This document shows, one piece after another, positions 24,207-33,200 of a DNA stretch of 64,000 nt. Position 1 is the stretch's first letter. Each line of letters starts with the position of its first letter. A program made the translations under genes and the position numbers. This stretch comes from Aquilaria yunnanensis (lineage: Eukaryota; Streptophyta; Magnoliopsida; Malvales; Thymelaeaceae): contig CM077596.1 of NCBI GenBank assembly GCA_039654915.1, positions 51,520,501 through 51,584,500 on the forward strand. Reading direction: 5' to 3'. The notes under the pieces were generated by a model. The model saw only the letters and a list, made by a program, of their open reading frames with translations, searched no databases and was not told the origin of the DNA.

Positions 24207-24755
24207 ATGGATCCTACTTTTTCCGCCTTGCGAAAGTATTTCCCTTCTCTCCCAATGAACATCCTAAAAAAGATCTACCGAGTTCGCTGTGAACGATTAA
24301 GAGCTCTGATGCACAAAGGAATACCTGAAGATGTACGGTGGTTAATCGAAGCCAAGGTTCGTCTGGCAGGTGAAATCCCAGAGACATTTGCATCTTACAT
24401 GCCTGGTGTTGGCAAAAGTTCTTATGCCAGAAAAAGAAGAGCGAAAAGATTACAAGTCTGCCATAAATGTGGTAGGTGGACTTGTAAAACTAGGTGTCAT
24501 TCTTTAGGAATGATCTCCAATAATCGAGAAGATAAAATACGGTTCATCAAGAATGGCTTGAGTAAGGACTCATTGGATGATATCCAATTGACTCTTGAGA
24601 CGCATTCTTGTGGATCTGTGCAACGTGAAATTCTTGATTTATGGAGTATTTTTCATGAAGAACGAGACCGTTACAGTCCCGGGAATCTGACTTTAAACGA
24701 CCCTGTTTGCCGGTTTGTAAGAAAGCTGGATGGGAAGCAGATCCTCGACTCATAG
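24207..24755 (+). CDS. cargo gene A: basic, cysteine-rich protein resembling viral nucleic-acid-binding proteins
   Basis: This is an intact 182-residue ORF, the first of three tandem paralogues. Residues 1-60 look helical (LRKYFPSLPMNILKKIYRVR). At 72-81 there is a strongly basic run (SYARKRRAKR). Next to it is a Cys4 cluster, C85-x2-C88-x4-C93-x3-C97, then EDKIRFIKNGL and a conserved C-terminus (LTLNDPVCRFVRKLD). A basic run beside a short Cys cluster, followed by an F-I-x-x-G segment, recalls the small cysteine-rich nucleic-acid-binding proteins of carlavirus-like plant viruses. Some of those act as silencing suppressors or transcription activators. That similarity is from pattern only and needs a profile search. 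The likely role is nucleic-acid binding in the nucleus. The start is shared with copy B. Confidence 0.8.
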   Translation: MDPTFSALRKYFPSLPMNILKKIYRVRCERLRALMHKGIPEDVRWLIEAKVRLAGEIPETFASYMPGVGKSSYARKRRAKRLQVCHKCGRWTCKTRCHSLGMISNNREDKIRFIKNGLSKDSLDDIQLTLETHSCGSVQREILDLWSIFHEERDRYSPGNLTLNDPVCRFVRKLDGKQILDS

Positions 24756-24917
24756 AAGCCGTTAATGCCGTTACTGGACGTAAAACCAGTGGAAGATGTG
24801 AGCCACAGTCACAATTACTGTACATACAGTTTGTTATATTTGAAAAAATTTGCATTTTCTTTTGACAGATGTACATGCTCCTCTAAGTGTAATCGACACG
24901 TTATCCCTTTTCATCAC

Positions 24918-24924
24918 TATAAAT
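24918..24924 (+). promoter_or_regulatory. TATA box of cargo gene B
   Basis: TATAAAT within CATCACTATAAAT lies 127 bp before the ATG of copy B. The same context, TATCCCTTT(T)CATCACTATAAAT, precedes copy C, so the promoter was duplicated with the gene. Confidence 0.7.
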
Positions 24925-25044
24925 GCGTGTTCTTCCTTCTGATTAAACAACAGATAAGATACCCCGTGACTTCTAAAGTCGGTTATTCCAGTTTCCTGCA
25001 ATAACTTATTCATTTCCCTCTTCTCTCAAATTCTTCTCTCATCA

Positions 25045-25593
25045 ATGGATTCTACTCTTTCTGTACTGCGAAAATACTTTCCTTCCCTCCCACTAAAAGT
25101 CCTTAAAAAGATCTACCTTGCTAGATGTGAAAGAATCAGAGTTTTTACACGCAAAGGCATTCCCGATAATGTGCAGTGGATAATTGAAGCTAAGGTCCGT
25201 TTGGCGGGTGAAGTTCCAGATGCATTTATGCCCCGCATGCCAGGTTTAGGTAAAAGCCGTTATGCCAAAAGGCGAAGAGCAAAGAGACTAGGCGTGTGTT
25301 ATAAATGTGGGCGATGGAATTGTAATACTAAATGTCGCTCTTTAGGATACATCTCCATAAATCGTGAAGATAAAAGAAAATTCATTAAGAATGGCCTGCG
25401 TAAGGAGTCTCTGGAAGATATCCGAGAGACTCTTGAAACGCATTCTTGTGGAAAAGTGCAAGGTGAAATTATCGGTTTATGGAGGACTTACCATAAAGAA
25501 CGAAACCGTTACAGTCTTGGCAATGTGATTTTAAACGACCCTGTTTGTCAGTTTGTAAGAAAACTAGATGGGAAGCAAATCCCCGACTTATAG
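25045..25593 (+). CDS. cargo gene B: second paralogue of the basic Cys4 protein
   Basis: An intact 182-residue ORF that aligns with copy A without gaps. The four cysteines sit at the same positions (85, 88, 93, 97), with the basic run RYAKRRRAKR before them and a conserved second Cys in ETHSCG (~135). By eye roughly two thirds of residues match copy A, and differences are spread along the protein while the cysteines, basic run and LNDPVC motif stay. This pattern suggests selection on the protein after duplication. The gene unit includes the promoter and a 3' flank that also resembles the flanks of A and C (TAGAAG(C/G)(C/A)...TTACTGGAC). Confidence 0.8.
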   Translation: MDSTLSVLRKYFPSLPLKVLKKIYLARCERIRVFTRKGIPDNVQWIIEAKVRLAGEVPDAFMPRMPGLGKSRYAKRRRAKRLGVCYKCGRWNCNTKCRSLGYISINREDKRKFIKNGLRKESLEDIRETLETHSCGKVQGEIIGLWRTYHKERNRYSLGNVILNDPVCQFVRKLDGKQIPDL

Positions 25594-25743
25594 AAGGCAT
25601 TGAAGCCATTACTGGACATGAATCAGTAGAAGATGAGAGTCACGGTCATGATTCCTGTACATATAAGCTGTCATTTGTCTTTTCTTTTGACAATAATGTG
25701 CTTGCTTCTGTAAGTGTAATTAACGCATTATCCCTTTCATCAC

Positions 25744-25750
25744 TATAAAT
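25744..25750 (+). promoter_or_regulatory. TATA box of cargo gene C
   Basis: TATAAAT in the same CATCACTATAAAT context as copy B lies 77 bp before the ATG at 25821. Confidence 0.7.
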
Positions 25751-25820
25751 ATGTGTTAGTTATTTCCGTTTCCTACAATCACTAATTTCCTTCTTTTTCT
25801 CTTAAATGCCTCCTTCATCA

Positions 25821-26369
25821 ATGGAGCCTTCCCTTTCTGCTCTACGAAAATATTTCCCTTCTTTCCCAATAAATGTTCTTAAAAAGGTTTATCAAGCTAG
25901 ATGTGAACGATTCCGACTATTTATGCACAAAGGCATTCCTGATAATGTGCGGTGGCTAATTGAAGCTAAGGTTCGTTCAGCTGGTGAAGTTCCAGAAGCG
26001 TTCTTTCCCCGTATGCCTGGCTTTGGTAAAAGCGCTTATGCCAAAAAAAAAAGAGCAAAGAGGCTAGGCGTTTGTCATAATTGTGGATGGTGGATTTGCG
26101 GCAATAAATGTCGTTCTCCAGGAGTGATCACCAGAAATCGTAATGATAGAATAAAATTCATCAAGAATGGCTTGCGTAAGGAATCTCTGGAAGATATCCG
26201 AGAGGTTCTTGAAGCGCATTCTTGCGGAATAGTGCAATTTGAGGTTGTTGGATTATGGATAATTCTCCAAAAAGAACGAGAACGTTACAGTCTTGGGAAT
26301 CTGACCCTAAACGACCCTGTTTGCCAGTTTGTGAAAAAGCTAGATGAGATGCAAATCACTGATTCATAG
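25821..26369 (+). CDS. cargo gene C: third paralogue of the basic Cys4 protein
   Basis: An intact 182-residue ORF from the ATG at 25821. An in-frame ATG 15 bp upstream (25806) would add five residues. I prefer 25821 because it aligns with the starts of A and B and keeps the shared TCATCAATGGA context. The basic run is AYAKKKRAKR, and the Cys4 cluster (C85, C88, C93, C97) and LNDPVC motif are kept. It is closer to B than to A by eye (for example RKESLEDIRE). Like the others it has no signal peptide or membrane segment. Confidence 0.8.
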   Translation: MEPSLSALRKYFPSFPINVLKKVYQARCERFRLFMHKGIPDNVRWLIEAKVRSAGEVPEAFFPRMPGFGKSAYAKKKRAKRLGVCHNCGWWICGNKCRSPGVITRNRNDRIKFIKNGLRKESLEDIREVLEAHSCGIVQFEVVGLWIILQKERERYSLGNLTLNDPVCQFVKKLDEMQITDS

Positions 26370-26427
26370 AAAGCATTGAAGCCGTTACTGGACGCAAAGC
26401 CAGTAGAAGACGGAACAAGGTCACGAT

Positions 26428-26885
26428 TACTGTACGTGCTAGCTGTCGCTTTTGAAATTTTCCTCCCCCTTTGGTAATAATGTATCCACTCCTGACATGA
26501 ACCAAAGTCACGATTACTGTACGTGCTAGCTGTCGCTTTTGAAATTTTCCTCCTCTTTCAGCAATAATGTATCCACTCTTGACATAAGCCATAGTCACGA
26601 TACTGTACATGCTAGCTGACGCTTTTGAAATTTTCCTCCCATAATGTACCCACTCCTGACATGAGCTATAATTATGACTACTGTATATACCTGCCACTTT
26701 TGAAATTTTCCTTCTCATCCGACAATCATGTACCTACTCCTGACATAAGCTACAGTCGCGACTACTGTACATGCTAGCAGCTATTTTGAAAATTTTCCTC
26801 CTCTTTTAACGATAGTGTACCCATACCTGACCAGAGTCATACCCGTGACTACTATGAATAGCTGGCAATAATGTATCCATTCTTG
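26428..26885 (+). repeat. five to six degenerate ~85 bp tandem repeats upstream of LOG
   Basis: Units share the order GTCACGATTACTGTAC, GTGCTAGCTG, CTTTTGAAATTTTCCTCC, then AATAATGTATCCACTC(C/T)TGACAT. The first unit follows the 3' flank of cargo gene C, so this array seems to have grown from the same intergenic sequence that separates the cargo genes. It leads directly into the LOG core promoter. Confidence 0.8.
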
Positions 26886-26918
26886 AAAAATAAAATTATT
26901 GCCTTATCTCTTCATCTC

Positions 26919-26926
26919 TATAAATA
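26919..26926 (+). promoter_or_regulatory. TATA box of the LOG gene
   Basis: TATAAATA lies 40 bp before the ATG at 26959, in the context TTATCTCTTCATCTCTATAAATA. This is similar to the TTATCCCTTT...CATCACTATAAAT promoters of cargo B and C. The closeness to the ATG implies a very short leader. Confidence 0.7.
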
Positions 26927-26958
26927 TATCCTCTTTTCTCACAAGGGAAAGGATAGGA

Positions 26959-27588
26959 ATGGAGAAAACCCCAACTCGTAAATCCCGAAGTATTTGTGTA
27001 TTTTCTGGGGCTTTTCCTGGAAAAGATGAAGAGTATTTAAAAGCAGCCAACCATTTGGGTAGAGTATTAGCTGAGCGAAAAATACATTTAGTTTATGGAG
27101 GAGGTAGTGTCGGATTAATGGGAGGTGTAGCATCAGCAGCATCTCTAGGAGGAAGTCAAGTTCTGGGCATTATCCCTGAACCTCTGAAATTTATTTCTGG
27201 GGGCACGATTGGAGAAGAATTAGTGGTTAAAAATTTACAAGAGCGTGTGTTACAAATGCTTTTAAATGCTGATGCTTTTATCGCTCTACCAGGTGGTTTT
27301 GGCACATTGGGAGAAGTCTTTCAAATTGCTTCCATGGCCCAACTTAATTTGCATAAGAAACCCATTGGGCTTTTAAATGTTAACAATTTCTTTACAGGTC
27401 TGATAGCTTTTATGGATTATGCTATGCAGAAGAATTTCATATCAAGAGTAGCACGGCGAATCATAATATCCGCAACAACTGCTGAAGAATTGCTAGATAA
27501 AATACAAGCTTTTGTTCCTGAACCAGATCCAACAATGATTCAGATAGACTGGACACGACAGTCTTTCCCGACCAGTTCATTCCCATAA
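26959..27588 (+). CDS. LOG-like: LOG-like cytokinin riboside 5'-monophosphate phosphoribohydrolase carried by the retrotransposon
   Basis: An intact 209-residue ORF of the LOG family. These enzymes hydrolyse cytokinin nucleoside 5'-monophosphates to the active free base plus ribose 5-phosphate in one step, usually in the cytosol and nucleus. Seen here: SICVFSGAFPGKD, the nucleotide-binding stretch YGGGSVGLMGG at 46-56, R96 in the expected position, and the catalytic signature PGGFGTLGE at 111-119 with its glutamate. The GLLNV...FISRVARRIIISA region is also typical. Length matches the family (~210-220). The frame has no intron, whereas plant host LOG genes have several, which suggests capture from mRNA. 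Residues have drifted (SGAFPGK for the usual CGS-type start), so capture is not very recent, yet the frame and active site are kept. I reject an in-frame ATG at 26899 because the TATA box would lie inside the coding region. Confidence 0.93.
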   Translation: MEKTPTRKSRSICVFSGAFPGKDEEYLKAANHLGRVLAERKIHLVYGGGSVGLMGGVASAASLGGSQVLGIIPEPLKFISGGTIGEELVVKNLQERVLQMLLNADAFIALPGGFGTLGEVFQIASMAQLNLHKKPIGLLNVNNFFTGLIAFMDYAMQKNFISRVARRIIISATTAEELLDKIQAFVPEPDPTMIQIDWTRQSFPTSSFP

Positions 27589-28139
27589 TGGTCCTCTACT
27601 CACCCTGTTGAAGTATTGTGGAAGAAGAAGTGATCCGATCCGTTTTGCTTGTCCTTTAGTTTTATTATCAGCATTTTCTTTCGTGTTTTAGTTTTTCTTT
27701 CAAGGAATTTCTTTTTTTTTTATCTTATAAGATAGTTTCGTCCATGCTGATATTAAAACCATAGGACAATGCCTTTAGGTTGGAATGGCTGAGTAAAGAG
27801 TAATTTTTATTGCTCTTGAGACGCATCCTATTAGGTCTACTAGGCATAACATTTTAGGATAGTTAAGCTTCAACCTTATTTGGATGACATATCTCTCAAG
27901 CGAATCTATATTTACTAAAGAAAATATTAGATGAACCTTGGATATTGATTCCAAACATCCGTTCCCTTTACATAATTTGTTAGCAATATTGTTATCATCA
28001 AGATTCACTCATTTTATCGAAGTCTAAAATTTCGCACTCGCCTATTATGCAAATTCACACTTTCGAAGAAAATTATTCCAATTCTAATTGCTTTCATATA
28101 AATTTCGCTCGAGGTTCAAGGAGATTTCCTTAACCTCAT
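27589..28139 (+). other. non-coding region after LOG
   Basis: A T-rich stretch at about 27660-27730 may serve the LOG 3' end. I see no ORF of interest. Confidence 0.5.
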
Positions 28140-30070
28140 TCCATCAATTTTCCTTCAAACGATAGGAGAGTTCCTATCGTCGAGGTTCTCAGGTAAGGCC
28201 CTTAATCTCAAAATCATCAATTTTCATTCAAACGATAGGAGAGTTCCTATCGTCGAGGTTCTAAGGTAGGACCCTTCACCTCATTCAAACAATTTTCCTT
28301 CAAACGATAGGAGAGTTCCTATCGTCGAGGTTCTAAGGTAGGACCCTTAACCTCAAAATCATCAATTTTCCTTCAAACGATAGGAGAGTTCCTATCGTCG
28401 AGGTTCTAAGGTAGGACCCTTAACCTCAAAACAATCAATTTTACTTCAAACGATAGGAGAGTTCCTATCGTCGAGGTTCTAAGGTAGGACCCTTAACCCC
28501 ATTCAAACAATTTTCCTTCAAACGATAGAAGAGTTCCTATCGTCGAGGTTCTAAGGTAGGACCCTTAACCTCAAAACAACAATTTTCCTTCAAACGATAG
28601 AAGAGTTCCTATCGTCGAGGTTCTAAGGTAGGACCCTTAACCTCAAAACAATCAATTTTCCTTCAAACGATAGGAGAGTTCCTATCGTTGAGGTTCTAAG
28701 GTAGGACCCTTAACCTCAAAATCATCAATTTTCCTTCAAACGATAGGAGAGTTCCTATCGTCGAGGTTCTAAGGTAGGACCCTTAACCTCAAAACAATCA
28801 ATTTTCCTTCAAACGATAGGAGAGTTCCTATCGTCGAGGTTCTAAGGTAGGACCCTTAACCTCAAAATCATCAATTTTCCTTCAAACGATAGGAGAGTTT
28901 CTATCGTCGAGGTTCTAAGGTAGGACCCTTAACCTCAAAACAATCAATTTTACTTCAAACGATAGGAGAGTTCCTATCGTCGAGGTTCTAAGGTAGGACC
29001 CTTAACCTCATTCAAACAATTTTACTTCAAACGATAGGAGAGTTCCTATCGTCAAGGTTCTAAGGTAAGACCCTTAACCTCATTCAAACAATTTTCCTTC
29101 AAACGATAGGAGAGTTCCTATCGTCGAGGTTCTAAGGTAGGACCCTTAACCTCAAAATCATCAATTTTCCTTCAAACGATAGGAGAGTTCCTATCGTCGA
29201 GGTTCTAAGGTAGGACCCTTAACCTCAAAATCATCAATTTTCCTTCAAACGATAGAAGAGTTCCTATCGTCGAGGTTCTAAAGTAGGACCCTTAACCTCA
29301 AAACAATCAATTTTACTTCAAACGATAGGAGAGTTCCTATCGTCGAGGTTCTAAGGTAGGACCCTTAACCTCATTCAAACAATTTTCCTTCAAACGATAG
29401 GAGAGTTCCTATCGTCGAGGTTCTAAGGTAGGACCCTTAACCTCAAAACAATCAATTTTACTTCAAACGATAAGAGAGTTCCTATCGTCGAGGTTCTAAG
29501 GTAGGACCCTTAACCTCATTCAAACAATTTTCCTTCAAACGATAGGAGAGTTCCTATCGTCGAGGTTCTAAGGTAGGACCTTTAACCTCAAAATCATCAA
29601 TTTTCCTTCAAACGATAGGAGAGTTCCTATCGTCGAGGTTCTAAGGTAGGACCCTTAACCTCAAAATCATCAATTTTCCTTCAAACGATAGAAGAGTTCC
29701 TATCGTCGAGGTTCTAAGGTAGGACCCTTAACCTCAAAACAATCAATTTTACTTCAAACGATAGGAGAGTTCCTATCGTCGAGGTTCTAAGGTAGGACCC
29801 TTAACCTCATTCAAACAATTTTCCTTCAAACGATAGAAGAGTTCCTATCGTCGAGGTTCTAAGGTAGGACCCTTAACCTCAAAACAATCAATTTTCCTTC
29901 AAACGATAGGAGAGTTCCTATTGTCGAGGTTCTAAGGTAGGACCCTTAACCTCAAAACAACAATTTTCCTTCAAACGATAGGAGAGTTCCTATCGTCGAG
30001 GTTCTAAGGTAGGACCCTTAACCTCAAAATCATCAAATTTTCCCTTCAACGATAGAAGAGTTCTTATCGC
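28140..30070 (+). repeat. ~27-copy, ~73 bp minisatellite with a hairpin in every unit
   Basis: Units contain TTCAAACGATAGGAGAGTTC, CTATCGTCGAGGTTCTAAGG, TAGGACCCTTAACCTCA, then AAATCATCAATTTTCC or variants. Each carries the perfect inverted repeat CGATAGGA-GAGT-TCCTATCG (8 bp stem, 4 nt loop); a few have one mismatch (CGATAGAA). Variants AAATCATC, AAACAATC and ATTCAAAC in the linker recur in a patterned way, which suggests multi-unit (higher-order) amplification. Tandem repeats just before the 3' LTR are known in Tat/Ogre elements and can seed satellite DNA. Confidence 0.95.
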
Positions 30071-30192
30071 AGAGGCTCTAAAAAAATTTTCCTTAACCAC
30101 ATAGTTTAGGCGGCGAGAAGGTTCTCAATGGCTAGCTAAGACGGATGAAATTTGGTAACTACTTTGCATACATCATGTCCCATGAAGCATGC

Positions 30193-30205
30193 AAAGGGGG
30201 GCAGC
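30193..30205 (+). other. polypurine tract of the Tat/Ogre element
   Basis: AAAGGGGGGCAGC directly precedes the 3' LTR start (TGTTAACACCC). It is the expected plus-strand primer site. Confidence 0.9.
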
Positions 30206-33200
30206 TGTTAACACCCAATTTCGTCCGGCCTTTTTTTAAAAAAAAAAAATTTAAAAAAAAAACTAATTAAAAAAATTATTATTATTATTATTATTGCTAA
30301 AAGATTTTAATTATGTTAATTAGTTTAAAATATATTTTTATTTTGAGAAGATTTGATTTAAAATAATATATGTGCGAATATGTATGTGTTTGGAATAAAA
30401 ATAAAATTTCAGAAAAAAATGACAAAAAAATTAAAAGTTTGAGGTAAAAATGACAAAATTGAGAAGTTTCGGACAAAATTGACAAATTCTGAAAGTTTCA
30501 GGAGCTTTGGGTAATTTTTCGCGTCAATTTTGGGCCTAAACGGACGTTTCTAGCCCAAATTGACAGAAAACGTTAAAATTGTCAAAATCAGAAGCTTCTG
30601 AGCTTATCCAGAGCTGGTGTAACGTAAAGGACTGAAACTGTCATTTTACCAATTTAAAAGATAAGTTTGATATTTTTTATTAATTTATCCGTCCACAGTT
30701 CAGCTAAGCTCCTTCTATAAATACCCCCCCAAATTGAGTGCTGAACATATAGAAAATCAGAGAAAAAAGTTCCGAGCTCTGTTTTAAAAAAAGAGAAAAT
30801 AGAAGCTTTAGTCCTAGCCTCTCCTCCCTCTGCCAAAACAGTCCCAAAATTATTTTTTCTTACGTTTCGACTACCTTCTTCCTCCGTTTTCTCTTTCTTT
30901 CTTTTTCTGTCGCCGTCCTATCCCGCTGCCGTCGCCCTGCCGCCGCCGTCTAGCCGTCGCCATCGCTCTTACGCCGTCGCCGTCGCCGTCGCAGCCGTCG
31001 TTGCCGTTCCGCCGCCACGCCCAGCAGTCCTGCCGTCTCGCGCCGCCGCACCCAGCCGTCCTGCCGCCGTCGCCCCGCTCCCTCGCCGCCGTCGTCCCGG
31101 CCGCCGTTGCCCTCGCCGCCGTCGCCCCGCGCTCTTGTCGCCGTCGCCGGCCGCCCTGCGCCCCGCCGCCTCCGCCTGCCCAGCCCCGTCACCCCCCTCC
31201 TCCCTCGCGTCGTCTCTGATTCTTTCTCCAGATTCAATTTTAATTTTTAAGGGTAAAACCTCCTTTCAGTCCTTCATCTTTTCAATTTCTTTCTATTAGG
31301 TCACTAACCTTTTTATTTTGTCTTTGCAGAAAATTAATTAACTAACTCATTTATTTTTTTACTTGTTTATTTATTTGTTTATTATTGTTATTATTACTAA
31401 CCTTTTTTTTTTGTTATTAGCAACTAACAACTAACTTGCTAATTTTTACTAACCTTTATTATTATTGTTGTTAATAATTAATTAAACTTGGCTAACTTTT
31501 ATTATTGTTGTTAATTAATTAACTTAATTAAACTTGGCTAACTTTTATTTATTGTTGTTAATTAATTAACTTAATTAAACTTGGCTAACTTTTATTATTG
31601 TTGTTAATTAATTAACTTAATTAAACTTGGCTAACTTTTATTATTGTTGTTAATTAATTAACTTAATTAAACTTGGCTAACTTTTATTTATTGTTGTTAA
31701 TTCATTAACTTAATTAAACTTGGCTAACTTTTATTATTGTTGTTAATTAATTAACTTAATTAAACTTGGCTAACTTTTATTTATTGTTGTTAATTAATTA
31801 ACTTAATTAAACTTGGCTAACTTTTATTTATTGTTGTTAATTAATTAACTTAATTAATTTGGCTAACTTTTATTATTTTTGACTTAATTAACTTTCATTA
31901 TTATTGTTAATAATTAATTTAATTAAATTTTGATAACATTTATTATTTTTTTTTTCAAGTGGATGGCCAAAATGCCCCACTTTATTAATTTTTCTTTATA
32001 TAATTTAATTTATTTAATTCACCTTTTACCCATAAATAAAAAAACTAAAAGAAGATTCTTTTGTAATTAATTATTAAGGCTAATAAAAATTTAAAAGCCA
32101 ATTATTTTTATTTTGGAATACATTTTTTATTATTTCTTTAAAGATAACAAAGTGAACTTTTTGTTAAAATTAATAAACAAACATGATTAAATCAATTCTT
32201 TTTAAATATTTTTTTAATAATGATACTTAAAATAAAAATTCAAGAAAAATCCAATTAAAATTAATAACTAATTAAATAATTAAAATTTAACAAAAATTAA
32301 AAAATCCATGACCAAATGATCCGCCAGGATCCATGGCTTGGAAATATTTTTAAATAAAGTATATAAATAAACTTTTCTTTATTAAAAATAAAATTTTGGG
32401 ACTAATATATTAATTATTTATTAAAATAATAAAATAATTTTATTTTAGTTTTCTTTATTAATAAAAAGAATAAAAAGAATAAAAATTTTGGGTTAATATT
32501 TTATTCAGTAATATTTTATTTATTCCTTTTAAAAAATATAACTTTTTGTTTCCTTTATAAAAATTTTAGTCAAATAATTTCAAAAAAAAAAAAAATAAAT
32601 AACAAAAAAAAATTGAATTTTCTCTTAAATATTTTAGACTTATTAATTAGATATTTTCAGAGATATAAATTAAAAAAAAAAAATCTTTCATTAAACAAAA
32701 AGAAAACAAAAAAAATATAAATATCAAAACTTTTGTTTTAAAATACATATAAATTTTTGGTTAAATAATCTTTTATTCCAAAAAAAATTAAATAAATATC
32801 AAAACTTTTCTTCTTTTGTTTAAAATATACATATAAATTTTTAATTTTCTTAATTAAACAATTACTTTTGGTTAATCTTTTATAAAAAAAAATTTAGTTC
32901 ATGGTATATTGGCTGGAAACTGTCTCGTGCCCGCTTTTGAGCTGCTTCACCTGGTGAAAAGGGTCTGGCTGAGTAACAACGCCCCGTACCATGATCAAAA
33001 TTTTTATTTTTAAACTCTTTAATTCTTTTAAATTAACTTCTTATTAAATAAAAATTAATTATTTTTTTTAATTCTTTTATAAATTGAGTAATCCTTTAAA
33101 ATAATAAATATCTTTCATTAAACGAGAAAACAAAGAAAGATAAGAAAGAAAAAAAAGAAAGATAAGAAAGAAAAATAAAAGAAAGATAAGAAAGAAAAGA

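Noticed and set aside
24207..26369. Idea that the three cargo ORFs are an envelope gene
   Set aside because: They have no signal peptide or membrane segment, and are small, basic and cysteine-rich.
26899..26958. Upstream in-frame ATG for LOG (20 extra residues)
   Set aside because: The TATA box at 26919-26926 would fall inside the coding sequence, and the extension does not look like LOG; 26959 fits the family length.
28140..30070. Regular repeats with inverted motifs that could suggest a CRISPR array
   Set aside because: Units are contiguous with no unique spacers and lie in a plant retrotransposon just before its polypurine tract. This is a minisatellite.
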